From Ephemerocybe angulata (lineage: Eukaryota; Basidiomycota; Agaricomycetes; Agaricales; Psathyrellaceae): 64,000 bases of DNA. Position numbers and translations under genes: made by a program. The DNA is taken from NCBI GenBank assembly GCA_013368325.1, contig JAACJK010000074.1:81841-145840 (forward strand), read 5' to 3'. Below, one piece after another: positions 10,286-21,913 of the stretch. Positions within the stretch are counted from its first letter, which is position 1. Each line of letters begins with the position of its first letter. The notes below the pieces were generated by a model. It was not told the origin of the DNA. It was given only the letters and a program-made list of their open reading frames with translations, and searched no databases.

Positions 10286-12898
10286 TTAACCGCCACCGCA
10301 TCCACCTCCACCTCCACCTCCACCTCCCCCGCATCCGCCACCTCCTCCGCACCCACCGCCGCCGCCTCCACATCCTCCTCCACCTCCCGCATTACCCCCT
10401 CCACATCCTCCACTTCCACACCCTCCTGCACTACATCCTCCTCCGCCACACATACCGCTTCCCTGAAAAGTCAAATCAGTGGGTCAGTATAAAATCTAAT
10501 AACCACGTAGACACGACCACGTACATTTCCACAGGCACCTCCATGATCCACGACATGGTGGTCAGCCCCAACACACCCTCCATACCCACCCCCATAATAT
10601 ATAGGAACAGGCATCAAGAACGGGTACCCATACCCACACCAATACGGGTCCCCATTCCGCGCATCCTCCCTCCTCCTGATCTCCGCATCGCCCCGCTTCT
10701 TCTCCGCCGCTTGCTGCCTCTTGATGCGCCGCTGCATGCGCATCTGGTGTTCGCCATGACGCACCTTCTCCCTGCGGAGGGCGCTCTTGTTTCTGGAGGT
10801 AAAGGAAACGCTGTTGTGCTCGCTGGCGTGTGTTGCGGCGAGGGCGTCGGGGCGGGAGGCGGGTGGGACGAGTTGGGAGGGTGGGGCGATGGGCTCTGAG
10901 CGGGAGGAGATGAACTTCGAGAGGCGTTGGCCGATGGTCGTCCCAGGGAGAGGGCAGCCACAGTGCGTGTAATCGAGGGAGAAGCGGTCCTATTGGACAA
11001 ATCGTCAGGAAGGCAATATGGCAGGGCTAGTATCAAGTAATCTGACCTTCCATGCCCGACAGGTGATATCGAATGCCGATGAGAGGGTTATCCCATCGAC
11101 CTTGTCGTCGCTGAGGCCAAGTTAGTAACACTCCCTCGTCAGTGAATAGCCGCGACGTACTGGTCGATGTATCTCCCGACGAATGCCTTGCAGTCGGTCT
11201 CGTACTTCTTGCTCATCAACTGGTGGGTGTGCCAGGCGAGATCAATGTCGAGTGTCGGGACAAAGAACGAAGCCGGTGAGGACGACAGAAGGTCCATGAA
11301 CCTACGCTACCAAGTTAGATCTACAGGAAGAGCAGCTATTAGAATAAGTGGGCGCACGCGTGGTATCGAGCAATAGCATGCTGGAGTGCAAGTTCATCCT
11401 CTTCCTTGTCGAAGAATCCTTCTTTCGTCCATTGAAGGTCAGCCATCTTCTGCACAAAAGTTCCTTGTCGAAGCACCTAATCAAGCCATTAGCAGAGAGA
11501 AATGACAACGACCGTCAAGCCAACATACCGCTCCCACAAGCTCAACCGAATACACCATAGGCGTCGCATGCGCGCTCATCACCCTCCCAAGGATCGCATG
11601 CCTCCCCATTCTGGCCCTCATTCCCGCCAACGTCCACCCGGCGCTCTCCAAGACCTTGCCGGCCAGTTCCTCATTTACCCCGTTCTTATAGTCCTTGTTC
11701 GCGGTCTTCAGACTGTGTTTCTGGAGTGTCTGGGACATGATGGAGTAACTCGTGTGGCGTATGGTGCTCTCAGAATCCTTGGTGGTCCCGAAGAGGCACC
11801 CGGGAAGCCGCGTCTGGAGGTCGATGCGCGAGAGGTTATCGGCGAGTTTGCGCGCGCAGAGGGCGTCCTTGGTTAACGGTGCGCAGTTGAAAGTTGGGCA
11901 GGAATGGGTGAACCCTTGTTGAAGATACCCTTCCCCTTCCGGTGTCATGTACGCTACGTTGGGAGCAAGTCAGCTTGGTATCGGGGAATGGTGATGCTAA
12001 TACGACGTACGAACGAGGACCCGTGCACGGCACCTTGGGCATGACACCTCCTTGTTCACCATGACCTTGGCGCTGTCCCTGTAGTCGTAGGGAAACCCGA
12101 CGCGCTGTTCGAACATCTGGACTCGGGCATCCGTCATCAAAGGTGGAGAGTTTAGGATGTGCGGGATGAGCGCGAGGTTGTCTCCGAGAATGATGCCTAG
12201 CGCGAATAGGGGTATACAGGCGGGGACCCGTTGCGCGTCTTCCGCATACCATCTAGAGATGAGTAGTTAGAGGATAATTTAGTTCGAAATGTAGATAGGC
12301 AGCACAGCGTACCTAGGGTTGAGCATGTAGGAATGCCATACCATAAGCACGTCGAGCGGTGGAAGGTTGTCTTCCAACCTCTGCTTCCCACCCCCGTACC
12401 CCGGCTCAGGCAGCGAGCGACACCACATATCAAACCTAGCATCCCGTACACACTTCAGCCGCCAATTTTCAGTTCAGAGTAACGCAGCACATACCTCTCT
12501 ACAGCTAAAGAGACGAACCACGCCCACCTCTTCTCCTTATCAGCCGGCATCCTCGCGAGTCCACCTTCAGCACTCGGCTCCCAACCCTCAACCTCGGTCT
12601 TCAGAGCATCGAGCGCATTGAGCAGAGCCAAGTGTCCTTTGATCTCCGGGATGTCGACGAGGAGGCGGCCTGTCTCTTTGCCTCCGATTGAGAAGGAGGT
12701 GGGGAAGGTGTATGTGGGCGGATGCTCGGGGGTGGGCTCGGTTGGCGGGTCGTCGGCATAGGATTGGGATGATCCGTGGGCGGGGTGGGTATGAGGATAA
12801 GAATGGTTTTCTGGTACAGGAAAGGCTGGTACTGAGCCGGGGGCGGCCGTGGATGTGTACGTTGGAGGGGGGAGTGGTTCTGCGTCGGGTCTCGACAT
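10286..12898 (-). CDS. Glycine-rich domain-containing protein (GRDP/DUF1399 family), copy 1
   Basis: Starts MSRPDAEPLPPPTY. Exons can be followed across 12898-12495, 12435-12313, 12252-12011, 11953-11529, 11476 to about 11358, and on to a final exon ending at 10286. The DUF1399 core is plain: VWHSYMLNPRWYAED, LDIDLAWHTHQLMSKKYETDC and GRYIDHDDKVDG. A CPRCRARV pair and a long basic, coiled segment (RMQRRIKRQQAAEKKR) follow. The end is a Gly/Cys-rich tail (about 60 residues, mainly GGGG and GGC). Plant relatives are linked to stress and growth responses; the fungal role is unknown. It is a clear paralogue of the gene at 18476-21186, sharing order, splice sites and tail. The DNA for the tail is a CCACCT-type minisatellite. 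Confidence 0.8.
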
Positions 12899-13238
12899 TG
12901 TCGTACGACTGAGGATCGTTGGAAGAGAGGTGGGGTATGGCTCTGTTTCCAGGAGTGATGTAGGTATATGTATACTGTACTGATGCTGTATAAGTATGAG
13001 GGCGGACGGGTACAGGCTGATCAGAATCAGGCTGGCAGCTGCGGTTTGGCGTTTGGGAAGGGGTATTTTACAGCTTTTTACAGCAGTTTGTGGGGGGTAT
13101 CGTGTGGTTTATGCTCAACGGTGCAGATTTGAGGGTCGGGCAGTGAGGCGGGTATACATGGGTCGGAGGTGTCTGAACCGAGATGGTGGAGGTTATGGGG
13201 AAGAACGCAATGGCATGTGCGACAAGGTTGAACATTGA

Positions 13239-13255
13239 TAGGCGCCCGGGCCCAG
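13239..13255. promoter_or_regulatory. Shared GRDP upstream element (copy 1)
   Basis: TAGGCGCCCGGGCCCAG lies about 340 bp upstream of GRDP copy 1. Nearly the same string (TAAGCGCCGGGCCCAG, 21555-21570) lies about 370 bp upstream of GRDP copy 2, while most surrounding sequence has diverged. It contains a variant of the window-wide TAAGCGCCC motif. Confidence 0.45.
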
Positions 13256-13552
13256 TCTGAGTCTCCAGAGGCTATGCATGGAGGCTGTGTTGATAAGATT
13301 AGGAAACCCATGTCTTCTGCTACATACATCTGTAGCCAAGATATCTCACTCGGGAGCCGAAAGCGTATGTAGTACTGGGTTCGGATGACCGCTTAAATGT
13401 GTTCGACACTTAGGATGCAAGTTAAATGAGCCTAGTATCCGAAGGTTAAGTATCATCAGTGGCAGGGAGCTGATTCGGAAACATGGAGAACCAAAGCGAT
13501 CGCAAAGGGTTAGACATAGGAGAGCGCCCAATGAATAGATATCTAGGTTAAT

Positions 13553-14524
13553 TTACCTGAGATGGGATGTACACAAAACCAAAGTGCAATATGCGCCTCT
13601 GGCGCAAAACGAAAAAGGACCGTGCTCGCATCCCCCAGCTACAGACGTGCATTGGCATTCCACATCGCCCATAGAGCTGGAAATGGATACACCGTGCCGG
13701 GGGAGATACTGGATTCCCAGCCAGTTATCACTCTCCTCGTCGTCTGACATTTCGACGATCTGGCTCTTGGGGCGAGGCTCTTCCACCATGTTAATGACCT
13801 TCTCCGCCTCTTTCCTGGGAGCATTGGTAGCTTCTCCAACCTGAGCAGACACCAGGACACTGCTCTCGCTAGGCGAGCGAGTCTCTGCATCGATGACCAT
13901 GTTAGTCCATTCTGCGGGAAGGTCACACAGCTGAAAACGAACAGTTATAGTCAGCATCCAGTTCAAAACGGAGAAACTTGTGCTTCACGCTCACCTTGGG
14001 AGCCTCCGTGAGGAGGCCGGCTCTGTCAATACCGGTGCGCTTGGCCCACTCCTTTTCTCGCCTCGGATGGCTCAGAGTCTTCCCGACATGACGGTACCAC
14101 GCCGACAGGTAGTAAGTGTCCTCTAGAGTGACGGGGGTCTTACAGGGGATGCATTTTACGTGCTTCGCGTCGATAATCTGGCATCGGGGGTCGTTCTCAA
14201 GGACCCTCCTCCTCAAGGCTGGGTCTGTGATATATATATCCTTCTTCCTTGGTCCGGTAGATTTTGAGCTGGTAGAACGAGATGTTTTGTTTCTCTATGG
14301 TTCAAGATTTATATGGCTAGCGTAGCTGGGTGAGGTAGGAGTATTGACTGACCTGTTTCCCTTTCGATCTGCTTGCCGCAGTTGCACGCTTCTTCGATTG
14401 GCGCTTTGCTGCCGTGACCCCCGCCTTCTTCGGGTTGGAGATTGACTAGATAAACGTTAGCCTAAGGTAGCGCCGATGGTAGCTGACTTACTGTGCTGGC
14501 CTTGCTTCCAGTTGATAGCTCCAT
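13553..14524 (-). CDS. Two-module cysteine/histidine protein, family member D
   Basis: Four exons (14524-14492, 14445-14353, 14294-13995, 13930-13553) give 267 residues without a frame problem. The N-terminus is short and very basic (KKRATAASRSKGK), followed by DPRCQIIDAKHVKCIPC and YYLSAWYRHV, then a basic EKEWAKR stretch. A longer acidic spacer (MSDDEESDNW) separates this from the terminal cluster CQCTSVAGGCEHGPFSFC...YCTLVLCTSH. Module order and the intron just after EAPK match genes E and F. The basic lead and zinc-like modules suggest a nuclear nucleic-acid-binding protein, but that is inference. It points away from genes E and F and so shares a divergent intergenic region with E. Confidence 0.7.
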
Positions 14525-14819
14525 TTTCAAAGTGAAAGGGTTGCTTTGACTGAGAAGTTCAGCGGGGGGCGTCAACGAATGATTTAGGTATCCGTAGAAT
14601 CATGGGATATTTCTTTTATATAGCTACTCTACCGACACACAGATAAAGAGGTACAATGCGCGGTAACCGGTTTAGGAACCGATTTCTGAACAGCAATGCA
14701 AGGTCAATCAATGCTTTGTCAATTGTCACTGTCCGCCGCGCTGTCGCTTTGGTTCCTTTATGTTGAGATTATCTACCGAATGCTGGGGCATTGTTGCTTC
14801 GAGCCGTTCCAAACTTTTT

Positions 14820-15206
14820 CTATGGGACCGTAGCCCAAACTGGATGAGGTTCCGAAGGGCGCGGTGGATTACGGTTAAGGTGGGAATTGGGAGTGCGGGT
14901 GAGAAGCGTGGGAATTCAATAAGCGCCCGTCAAGATGACGTCTGCGCAAAGTGATTATAGTGTTCATTCCGCCCTACCTCTCCCAGGACGGCTGTGGTGC
15001 GAGAGAATAATCTCCTCGAACCGAACCGTCTTCTCTGTAGAAGGAAGTCACGAGGCAATATGAGCCCTAGATACGCGAACCGAGTCAACTGAGTACGGGC
15101 GGGGCAACCGCGATCATGCCACTGGTCCAAACCTGACCACGAGGCGTCGGCTGCCTCGGCTCTCACCAAATCCAATTGCTAGTTTCAAACTCCGGGGACC
15201 TATAAG
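14820..15206 (+). promoter_or_regulatory. Duplicated upstream region of gene E
   Basis: This block and 16750-17121 are near copies. Each has, in order, TAAGCGCCC (here 14920-14928), then TCAAGATGACGTCTGCGC with a TGACGTC core like a CRE/bZIP site, a CCTCTCCCAGGACGGCTGT stretch, and a TATA element (TATAAG at 15201-15206) about 90 nt before the ATG. The copy shows that genes E and F were duplicated with their promoter. Confidence 0.6.
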
Positions 15207-15296
15207 AACGACCTGGCTTCAGGCTTTCACAAAGCCTCTCTTTCCTTTCCCAACTTCCATCATCACCCCCTGTGTCAGTGTAAACTCGCCCCAAAG

Positions 15297-16209
15297 ATGG
15301 TTGTCTTTACCAGGGCGATGGTCGCAAACGTGAGTCCATGTGTAAAAGTGCTTATAATCTGTTCTAATAGCTAACCTTTGAATATAGCCCGCTCTTGCTT
15401 CGAAAAAAGTGGCGCTCAGCGAGTCAAAGCGCGAGTCGAAGTTGCGCGCAGCTGCGGCTAGGAAAGCAGAGAAGGTCAGCCGTGGTCTGGATATCTAGCT
15501 ATTAGCCCTGTTCTCACTCGAATCCCAGGAAAATACCGATCCCACTCTCCAGAGGGCCGAGAAGACCTCGAAAGTCAAGTTCGACGAAGCGGCCTTCAGG
15601 AAATGGATCCTTGAGCAGGACCCTCGCTGCACGCTCATCGACGATAAGAATGTCAAGTGCAAGACATGCGATGATCAAGATATAAAGCTCGAAAACGTCT
15701 TCTACCTTCGTGCCTGGTTCAGGCACGTCAATCGAAAGGCCCACCAGGATCGTGAGGAGGAGTGGGCCAAGAAGGCGAATGTCGCTAGAGCGTCGCTTCG
15801 CATCGAAGCTCCCAAGGTCAGTCATTACAAGACTTCTATCGGCCTTCCCAGATCGCGTACTAAATACTTTACCATTCAGATCAGCGACTTCTCCTGGACC
15901 AGAATTGGAGCGACGAAGGTCGCCAAGGGGGAGGAAGTCGCCCTCATTGGCGAAGCCCTCAAGTCTTGGATCGAGAAGATGAAGACCTTCCCCAGCGTTC
16001 ATCCCAGCCTCGGTCGCGATGCACTCCCTCCCCCCGGTTTTGAGTGCCAGTGCACCTCCGCCCCCGGCGGGTGTGAGCATGGCCCGCTTTCGCTCTGCGA
16101 TAAGGGCGCCAAGTGCACTTTAGTCTTGTGCGCTTGCCATCGCGGGGTTGAACCTAGCTCGGGCCGCGCTACCAGTGTACCTCGCGCTCTGTGTATCCTT
16201 CGCATTTGA
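15297..16209 (+). CDS. Two-module cysteine/histidine protein, family member E
   Basis: Exons 15297-15329, 15388-15474, 15529-15816 and 15880-16209 give about 245 residues in one frame. A Lys/Arg/Ala-rich helix-prone lead (SKRESKLRAAAARKAEK) is followed by module 1: FRKWILEQDPRCTLIDDKNVKCKTC, IKLENVFYLRAWFRHV, and EEEWAKKANV. After a spacer comes module 2, CQCTSAPGGCEHGPLSLC...KCTLVLCACH. Its nearest relative is gene F, 1 kb downstream in the same direction, with the same exon lengths at exon 2. The protein runs about 20 residues past module 2, longer than F, so the end may be altered. No named domain is recognised. Confidence 0.7.
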
Positions 16210-16749
16210 TGCTTTTAAACCCACTTATGTACCCATACGATTGGTTATCTCTTTTCTTCTACTTTGTTTTGTACATATGTATACAATTCCATTCGAACGT
16301 TACGACCTCGCCCATAGCGTTCTTGCATCCCGGTCCCATTTCAGTCTGCTTCTCTTTCCCCATCACTCATCACATTCCTCAAATCAATATTATTTCAGTA
16401 TGCTTTCTGTTATACGTGCGTGTTGTTTACACGAGTACTCTGGCCAATGATCTCGAGCAATCTATAACATTGAACTAGGACGACTTCACGTCGACTTCAT
16501 TTGTTCCTCATATGCTTCTCCCAGTTGCGTCCAGCCGTGACCGCCACACCTTGGGATGTCACGGAGTGACAGGTTGACGTCAGGCAACGCTGGTACACTC
16601 GAACTCCTTTTAGGCATGTCACAAGATGTCACGCCGGACTTAGAGAAATCGAAGTTCCGCCCGCGCAAAGGCACTGGTGATACATATAGCGAGAATATGG
16701 TAGATAACCATTCTTTCAAGCTTATTGTTAGATCACAGGGGGACGGTAG

Positions 16750-17121
16750 CCCTAACGGGATAAGGCTCCGAAAGGCGCGGTGGGTTAAGGCTAAGGTGGG
16801 AATTGGGAGTTCGGGTGAAAAGCGTGGGAATCTAATAAGCGCCCGTCAAGATGACGTCTGCGCAAAGTGTTTATCGTGTTCATTCCGCCCTACCTCTCCC
16901 AGGACGGCTGTAGTGCGACAAAATCGTCTCTTCGATCCGAACCGCCTTTCTCTGTAGAAGGATGCCACGAGGCAATACGAGCCCTAGATACGCGAACCGA
17001 GTCAAAGTACGGGCGGGGCAACCGCGATCATGCCACAGGTCCAAGCCTGGCCACGAGGCGTCGGCTGCCCCGGCTCTCACCAAAATCCCAGCTACTTTCA
17101 AACTCCGGGGGACCTATATAA
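16750..17121 (+). promoter_or_regulatory. Duplicated upstream region of gene F
   Basis: Second copy of the block described at 14820-15206. TAAGCGCCC is at 16836-16844, the TGACGTC-containing stretch follows directly, and TATATAA is at 17115-17121, about 90 nt before the ATG at 17211. Confidence 0.6.
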
Positions 17122-17210
17122 CGACCTGGCTTCAGGCTTCCACAAAGCCCTCTCTTTTCTTTCCCAACACCCATCATCACCTCCCGTGTTGGTGTAAACT
17201 CGCGCCAAAG

Positions 17211-18027
17211 ATGGGTCTCTTTACCGCAAGCGTGAGTCCGTGTTTAGGGCTGCTTATAGATTGTCATAATGACTAACTACTGAATCTAGGCCGCTCCTGG
17301 ATCCAAGAAAGTGGGCTTGAGCAAGGCGGAGCGCGAGTCGAAGTTGCTCGCAGCTGCGGCTAGCAAGGCAGAAAAGGTCAGCAATGGTCCTTATATCCAT
17401 TTATCGGCGTTATTCTAACTCAAAGGTCAGGAGAATGCCAATCCTGCTCCACTGAAGGCCAAGAAGACCTCTAAAGTCAGCACTGGTCATGCTATCTTCA
17501 GGAAATGGGTCCTTGAGCAGGACCTCCGCTGCGAGCTTATCGACGAGAACAATGTCAGGTGTAAGGCCTGCGAGAAGGACATAGGCCTCGAGACAGCCTA
17601 CCGCATCTACACCTGGTTTGACCATGTCAAGCGAAAGGTCCACCAGAAACGCGAGGAGGAATGGGCCAAGAAGGCGAACGTCGAGATAGCGTCGCTTCCT
17701 ACCAAGGCTCCCAAGGTAAGTTCTCACACTGGAGCTCGTATCTTCCCTTCCTCATTGCGTTACTCATCACCTAACATGCAGATGATCGACTTTCTCTTGG
17801 TCAAATATGCGGTGGAGAAGGTCGCCGAACCTCCCCTCACTGACGAGGACGTCGAGGCTTGGATTGATGAACGCGAGCCCATCCCCAGCGTTCTTCCCGA
17901 CCCTCTTCCCCGAAAATGCCGGTGCACCTCTGCGCCAGGAGGGTGTGAGCACGGCCCACTTTCATTATGCAACAAGGGTACCAAGTGCACCTTGGCCTTA
18001 TGCGCCTACCATCGCAAGGTTGTCTAA
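17211..18027 (+). CDS. Two-module cysteine/histidine protein, family member F
   Basis: Exons 17211-17231, 17290-17376, 17431-17715 and 17782-18027 give about 211 residues. Module 1 reads FRKWVLEQDLRCELIDENNVRCKAC, then IGLETAYRIYTWFDHV and EEEWAKKANVE. Module 2 reads CRCTSAPGGCEHGPLSLC...KCTLALCAYH and ends close to the stop. Compared with gene E the coding exons are better conserved than the introns, which suggests both have been under selection since the duplication. The protein has no signal peptide; the lead is basic (KKVGLSKAERESKLL). Function unknown. Confidence 0.7.
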
Positions 18028-18475
18028 CCGAGCGGCCGCGCTCCCTGTAGTACTTCGTGATACTACTAAGTTCATGGTTTCAACTCAATGTATCCTTTTC
18101 ATTTCACCGTTTTACATAAACACACTTCTCTACCTACACTACTTAGTTATCTCTTTCCTTCCAATTTGGTTCGGCTTCATTGTTGTAAACAGTTCCATTC
18201 GATGTAATCGATGTATGTAATTGGAAAATCGTCCTGTTTACGCTCGACAAGGCATTCGTTCCTAGAAGACGGTGTCATCGCCTAGGATGGCTGAAACACC
18301 ATTCGATAGACACGTATATCGTAAACTTCGCTTGTTTGCACCCCAGTCCAGCGAGGAAATACCGCTATGTTACAACTTGAGAAACAGCGGACATATGTAG
18401 AGACCTGAGATAGCTAAGCGACATCCAATACTATGAGAATGATATAATATCCGCTAGGCACTCCCGTCCCCATAC

Positions 18476-21186
18476 TTATCCCCCACCACCTCCACCACCG
18501 TCTCCACCACCGCCACCGCCGCATCCTCCCCCTCCGCCCCCGCCTCCACAGCCACCGTGACCCCCACTACCACCCCCGCATCCGCCTCCTCCCCAACCAC
18601 CTCCGCTATCTGCCGCACCACCTCCACACCCGCCACTCCCACACCCTCCTGCACTACATCCTCCACCTCCACAGACACCGCTTCCCTGTTTAACAAAGAA
18701 TGCGTTAGACTCTAGACCTGTAGGTTAAATACTATTGTACACACGTTACCGCATGCTCCTGCATGGTCAACCACAGTACTGTTCGTGCCGACGCATCCAC
18801 CAATCGCGCCACCATAGTAGATGGGGACTGGCACAAGGAATGGTGTACCATATCCACAGTAAACGTTGTCAGTAGTGCCATTCCGCCTCCGATCTCCGTC
18901 CCTCTTCTTCTCCTGCTCCCTCTTCATTCGACGGTTTATTCGCGCGATATGATCTTCGTGACGGCTCTTCTCAACTTTCAGGGCCTTCTTGTTCCTGGAC
19001 GTGAATGAGACGCTGTTATGCTCGCTTGCATGCGTTGCGGAGAGGGCGTCTGGGCGCGAAGGGGGCGGAATGAGCTGCGATGGTGGAGAGTGAGGCTGGG
19101 ATGATATGAGTCGGGAGAGGCGCTGGCCGATCGTAGTACCGGGCAGTGGACATCCGCAATGAGTATAATCGATGCCAAAGCGATCCTAAAGCGAGTCTGG
19201 TATGAGCTATTGAAAGTATCTCTGTGTCGGAGATAAGCTGACCTTCCATGCCCGACAAGTGAGATCGAACGCAGATGAAAGTCGTATACCATCAACTTTA
19301 TCATCGCTGAAAATGATGAATTTGAATTAGCACTATTCTCGTGGTGCATGGGAATGGGGCGTACTGGTCAATGTATCTCCCGACGTACGCTAGGCAGTCC
19401 CCTTCATATTGCTTACTTGTTAGCTGGTGCGTATGCCACGCCAAATCGATGTCTAAAGTCGGTACGAAGAATGACGCTGGTGACGAAGATAGTAGATCCA
19501 TGAAGCTGGAAAAGGTGAGACTACAACTTGAGATGAAAGGGAGAATAAGAACTGACGCGTGATACCGTGCTATAGCATGCCTCAGGGCCAACTCATCATC
19601 TTCCTTATCGAAGTACCCAGGTCTCGTCCACCCGAGGTCGACCATCTTCTTAACGAAGCTCCTTTGCCTCAGAACCTATCCCCGCGTTAGAGCTAGCGAG
19701 ACAATTACTAGAGAGAAAGGGACTCACAGCGCCAACGAGCTCCACGGAGTATGGCATCGACGTCGAGTGTGCGCTCATGATCCTCCCCAGAAGCGTGTGC
19801 CGCCCCATTTTGGCCCGCATCCCGGCCACGCTCCACTCTCCCTCAACCAATAGTTTCTGTACCATGTCTTCGTCGACACCTTCTTCTCCCACGGACTGAT
19901 AGCGGGGAGCCAGAAGTCCAGCTAGAGAGAGACGTTTCCGTGCATTCGACATTATAGTCAAAGAGATGCGCAAGGATGCGGGGGAGGCCTCGTCCGTGGT
20001 AGAAAGCAGGCACCCCCTACATTGAGTCGGTTAAGTTCAGTTTGACCTTTACAAGAAAATGAAGGGACACACGGTAGCACTGATGCGACGTCTTTAGACA
20101 AGTTCTCAGCGAGCTTTCGTGCACAGAGCGTGTCGTGGGTTATAGCTAGGCATCCTGGTGTACGGCATAGCTGGCTGAAGTTCTGCTGAAGATATCCTGT
20201 TCCATAAACAGTCATCATAGCTAGATGCGAGTATGATTTTGCCCGAGTAAGAATTAACGCTATTTGCTTCTAGTACTAGGGACTTACGCATCACGGTTTT
20301 CCATCGGCATTTGGGGCAGGTAACCCCCTTGGTGACCATCTGCCTCGCGCTTTGTTTGTACTCGAACGGAACGCCAACGCGTTTCTCGAAAGTCTTTACT
20401 CGTGCAGAGCTCGGTGTGGAAGCGAGAATGTCCGGTATGCGGCTCTATTCATCCAGAAGACGCCCATTTGAGCTGGTGAGTCGACTGCACTCCTTTAAGA
20501 CGTACCATGTTTACTCCCAGTGAGTTTGCCAGCGTGAATAGGGGCTTGCATGCAGGGACGCGCTGGGCGTCTTCAGCATACCACCTTAGAACGAAGGTAC
20601 GTCAGCTTCTATAGCGAATGTGTGTGGATGGCGTACCTTGGGCTCAGCATGTACGAGTGCCAGACCATGAGGACGTCGATGGGCGGTAGCGCATTCTGTA
20701 AAGGTCCCAAGCTCGAGTTCAATGGGAGAGATCGGCACCACGCGTCAAATCTAGTGACAAGGAACGATGTTCAGCTCCTAGGGTAGCATTTCAGAATGAT
20801 GACACATACCTATCAGCGGCCAGCCCGACAAACCAGGCCCACCTCTTCTCCTTGTCAAACGGCATCATTTCTAGACCGCCCTGAGCTTCTGGCTCCCATC
20901 CCCTCACTTCTCGTTTCAAGGCATCGAATGCATGAAGAAGTGCCAGGTGCCCTTTAATCTCGGGCACGTCGACTAGGACCTTGATAGTCTGCCTACCACC
21001 AATCGTGAAGGAGGTTGGAAAGGTATATTTGGGTGGCACTTGGGTTGTTTCGTCTCGTGGGCCTCCGTATGTGCCAGCACCTGGTTCAGAGGCGGCTTGA
21101 GAGCGGGGTAGAGATGCCCCAGGGAGAGCTGTAGAGCTGTATCTCGGGGGATGCTGGCTTTCTGGAGGGCCCGTAGCGGTCGACAT
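18476..21186 (-). CDS. Glycine-rich domain-containing protein (GRDP/DUF1399 family), copy 2
   Basis: Paralogue of the gene at 10286-12898. It starts MSTATGPPESQHPPRY (the only ATG in the region, 21186). It keeps PPKYTFPTSFTIGG, DIPEIKGHLALL-type, DKEKRWAWFVGL, VWHSYMLSPRWYAEDAQRVPAC, VTCPKCRWKTV, and LDIDLAWHTHQLTSKQYEGDC. The tail is a Gly/Cys-rich run (GGGGCSAGGCGSGGCGGG...) ending at 18476. Splice sites follow copy 1, including a junction that restores LPGCLLSTTDE. The tail DNA also reads open in a Val/Glu frame, which is a shadow. The two copies bracket the cysteine-family genes D, E and F. No break was seen. Confidence 0.75.
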
Positions 21187-21554
21187 GGATGCCAAGCTCT
21201 AAGCAGCACGACGCGGATTTGATAGAGCATGTTAAGTGCACGCACGGATCTTTATATGAATGATGGTCCGGGGTGAATATGATATCAGTATCATCCTCCG
21301 GGGTGCCGAGTTTGTGCCTGACCTGACGGCTACCCCGCCGTTTTACACCTTTTCACAGCCCTTCGAAGTTCGAAGCACACTGACCGTCGTAATGCCATTA
21401 ATGACAGTTGCACCCACCATCCACAATCGGTGAGATAGGCTGTAGCATGTGGATGCAGAGCTTTCCGTCTCGAACACAGAGAAGTTACATATGGCGGGGA
21501 GTCCCTCTCTGGACACCATCGTCAAACGGTCGTGGTGGTCGAGGTGAAAGATGG

Positions 21555-21570
21555 TAAGCGCCGGGCCCAG
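21555..21570. promoter_or_regulatory. Shared GRDP upstream element (copy 2)
   Basis: TAAGCGCCGGGCCCAG, counterpart of 13239-13255. A TATA-like CATATAAAG lies between it and the gene, near 21250 on the minus strand. Confidence 0.45.
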
Positions 21571-21913
21571 ACGGTACCAGATCAGTCCATTAGGACATCT
21601 AAAAATGATTAGATTAGATCGCCTATCCCCCTATCTTGAATTCGCTGGATTCATAATCTCTCGTGGTCCTTTCCTCAGCAGTATTACAGAACGGTGGGCT
21701 TTTGCGATATATAGAGCTGTAAAGGCCACCACGAAAGAATAAGGCAGAAATGGACACGACATCTCTTTTCCGACAACGGATTGCATGCTAACGGGGTCTC
21801 TTGTCGTCAGTTTTTTGGTCCGCAATAATAGCATCTTGGTTGTCTGAGGGCGACCCGAGTCTCGCTGCCCTGCCTTTCTTACCGGGAAATCTTAGATAGA
21901 AGTAATATACCGG

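Noticed and set aside
10198..10899. Long plus-strand open frame, 233 codons
   Set aside because: Antisense to the GRDP copy 1 Gly tail and preceding exons; open only because of the CCACCT repeats.
18454..18696. Val/Glu/Ala-rich open frame on the minus strand
   Set aside because: It is a shadow of the GRDP copy 2 Gly/Cys tail; only the Gly frame joins the preceding exon.
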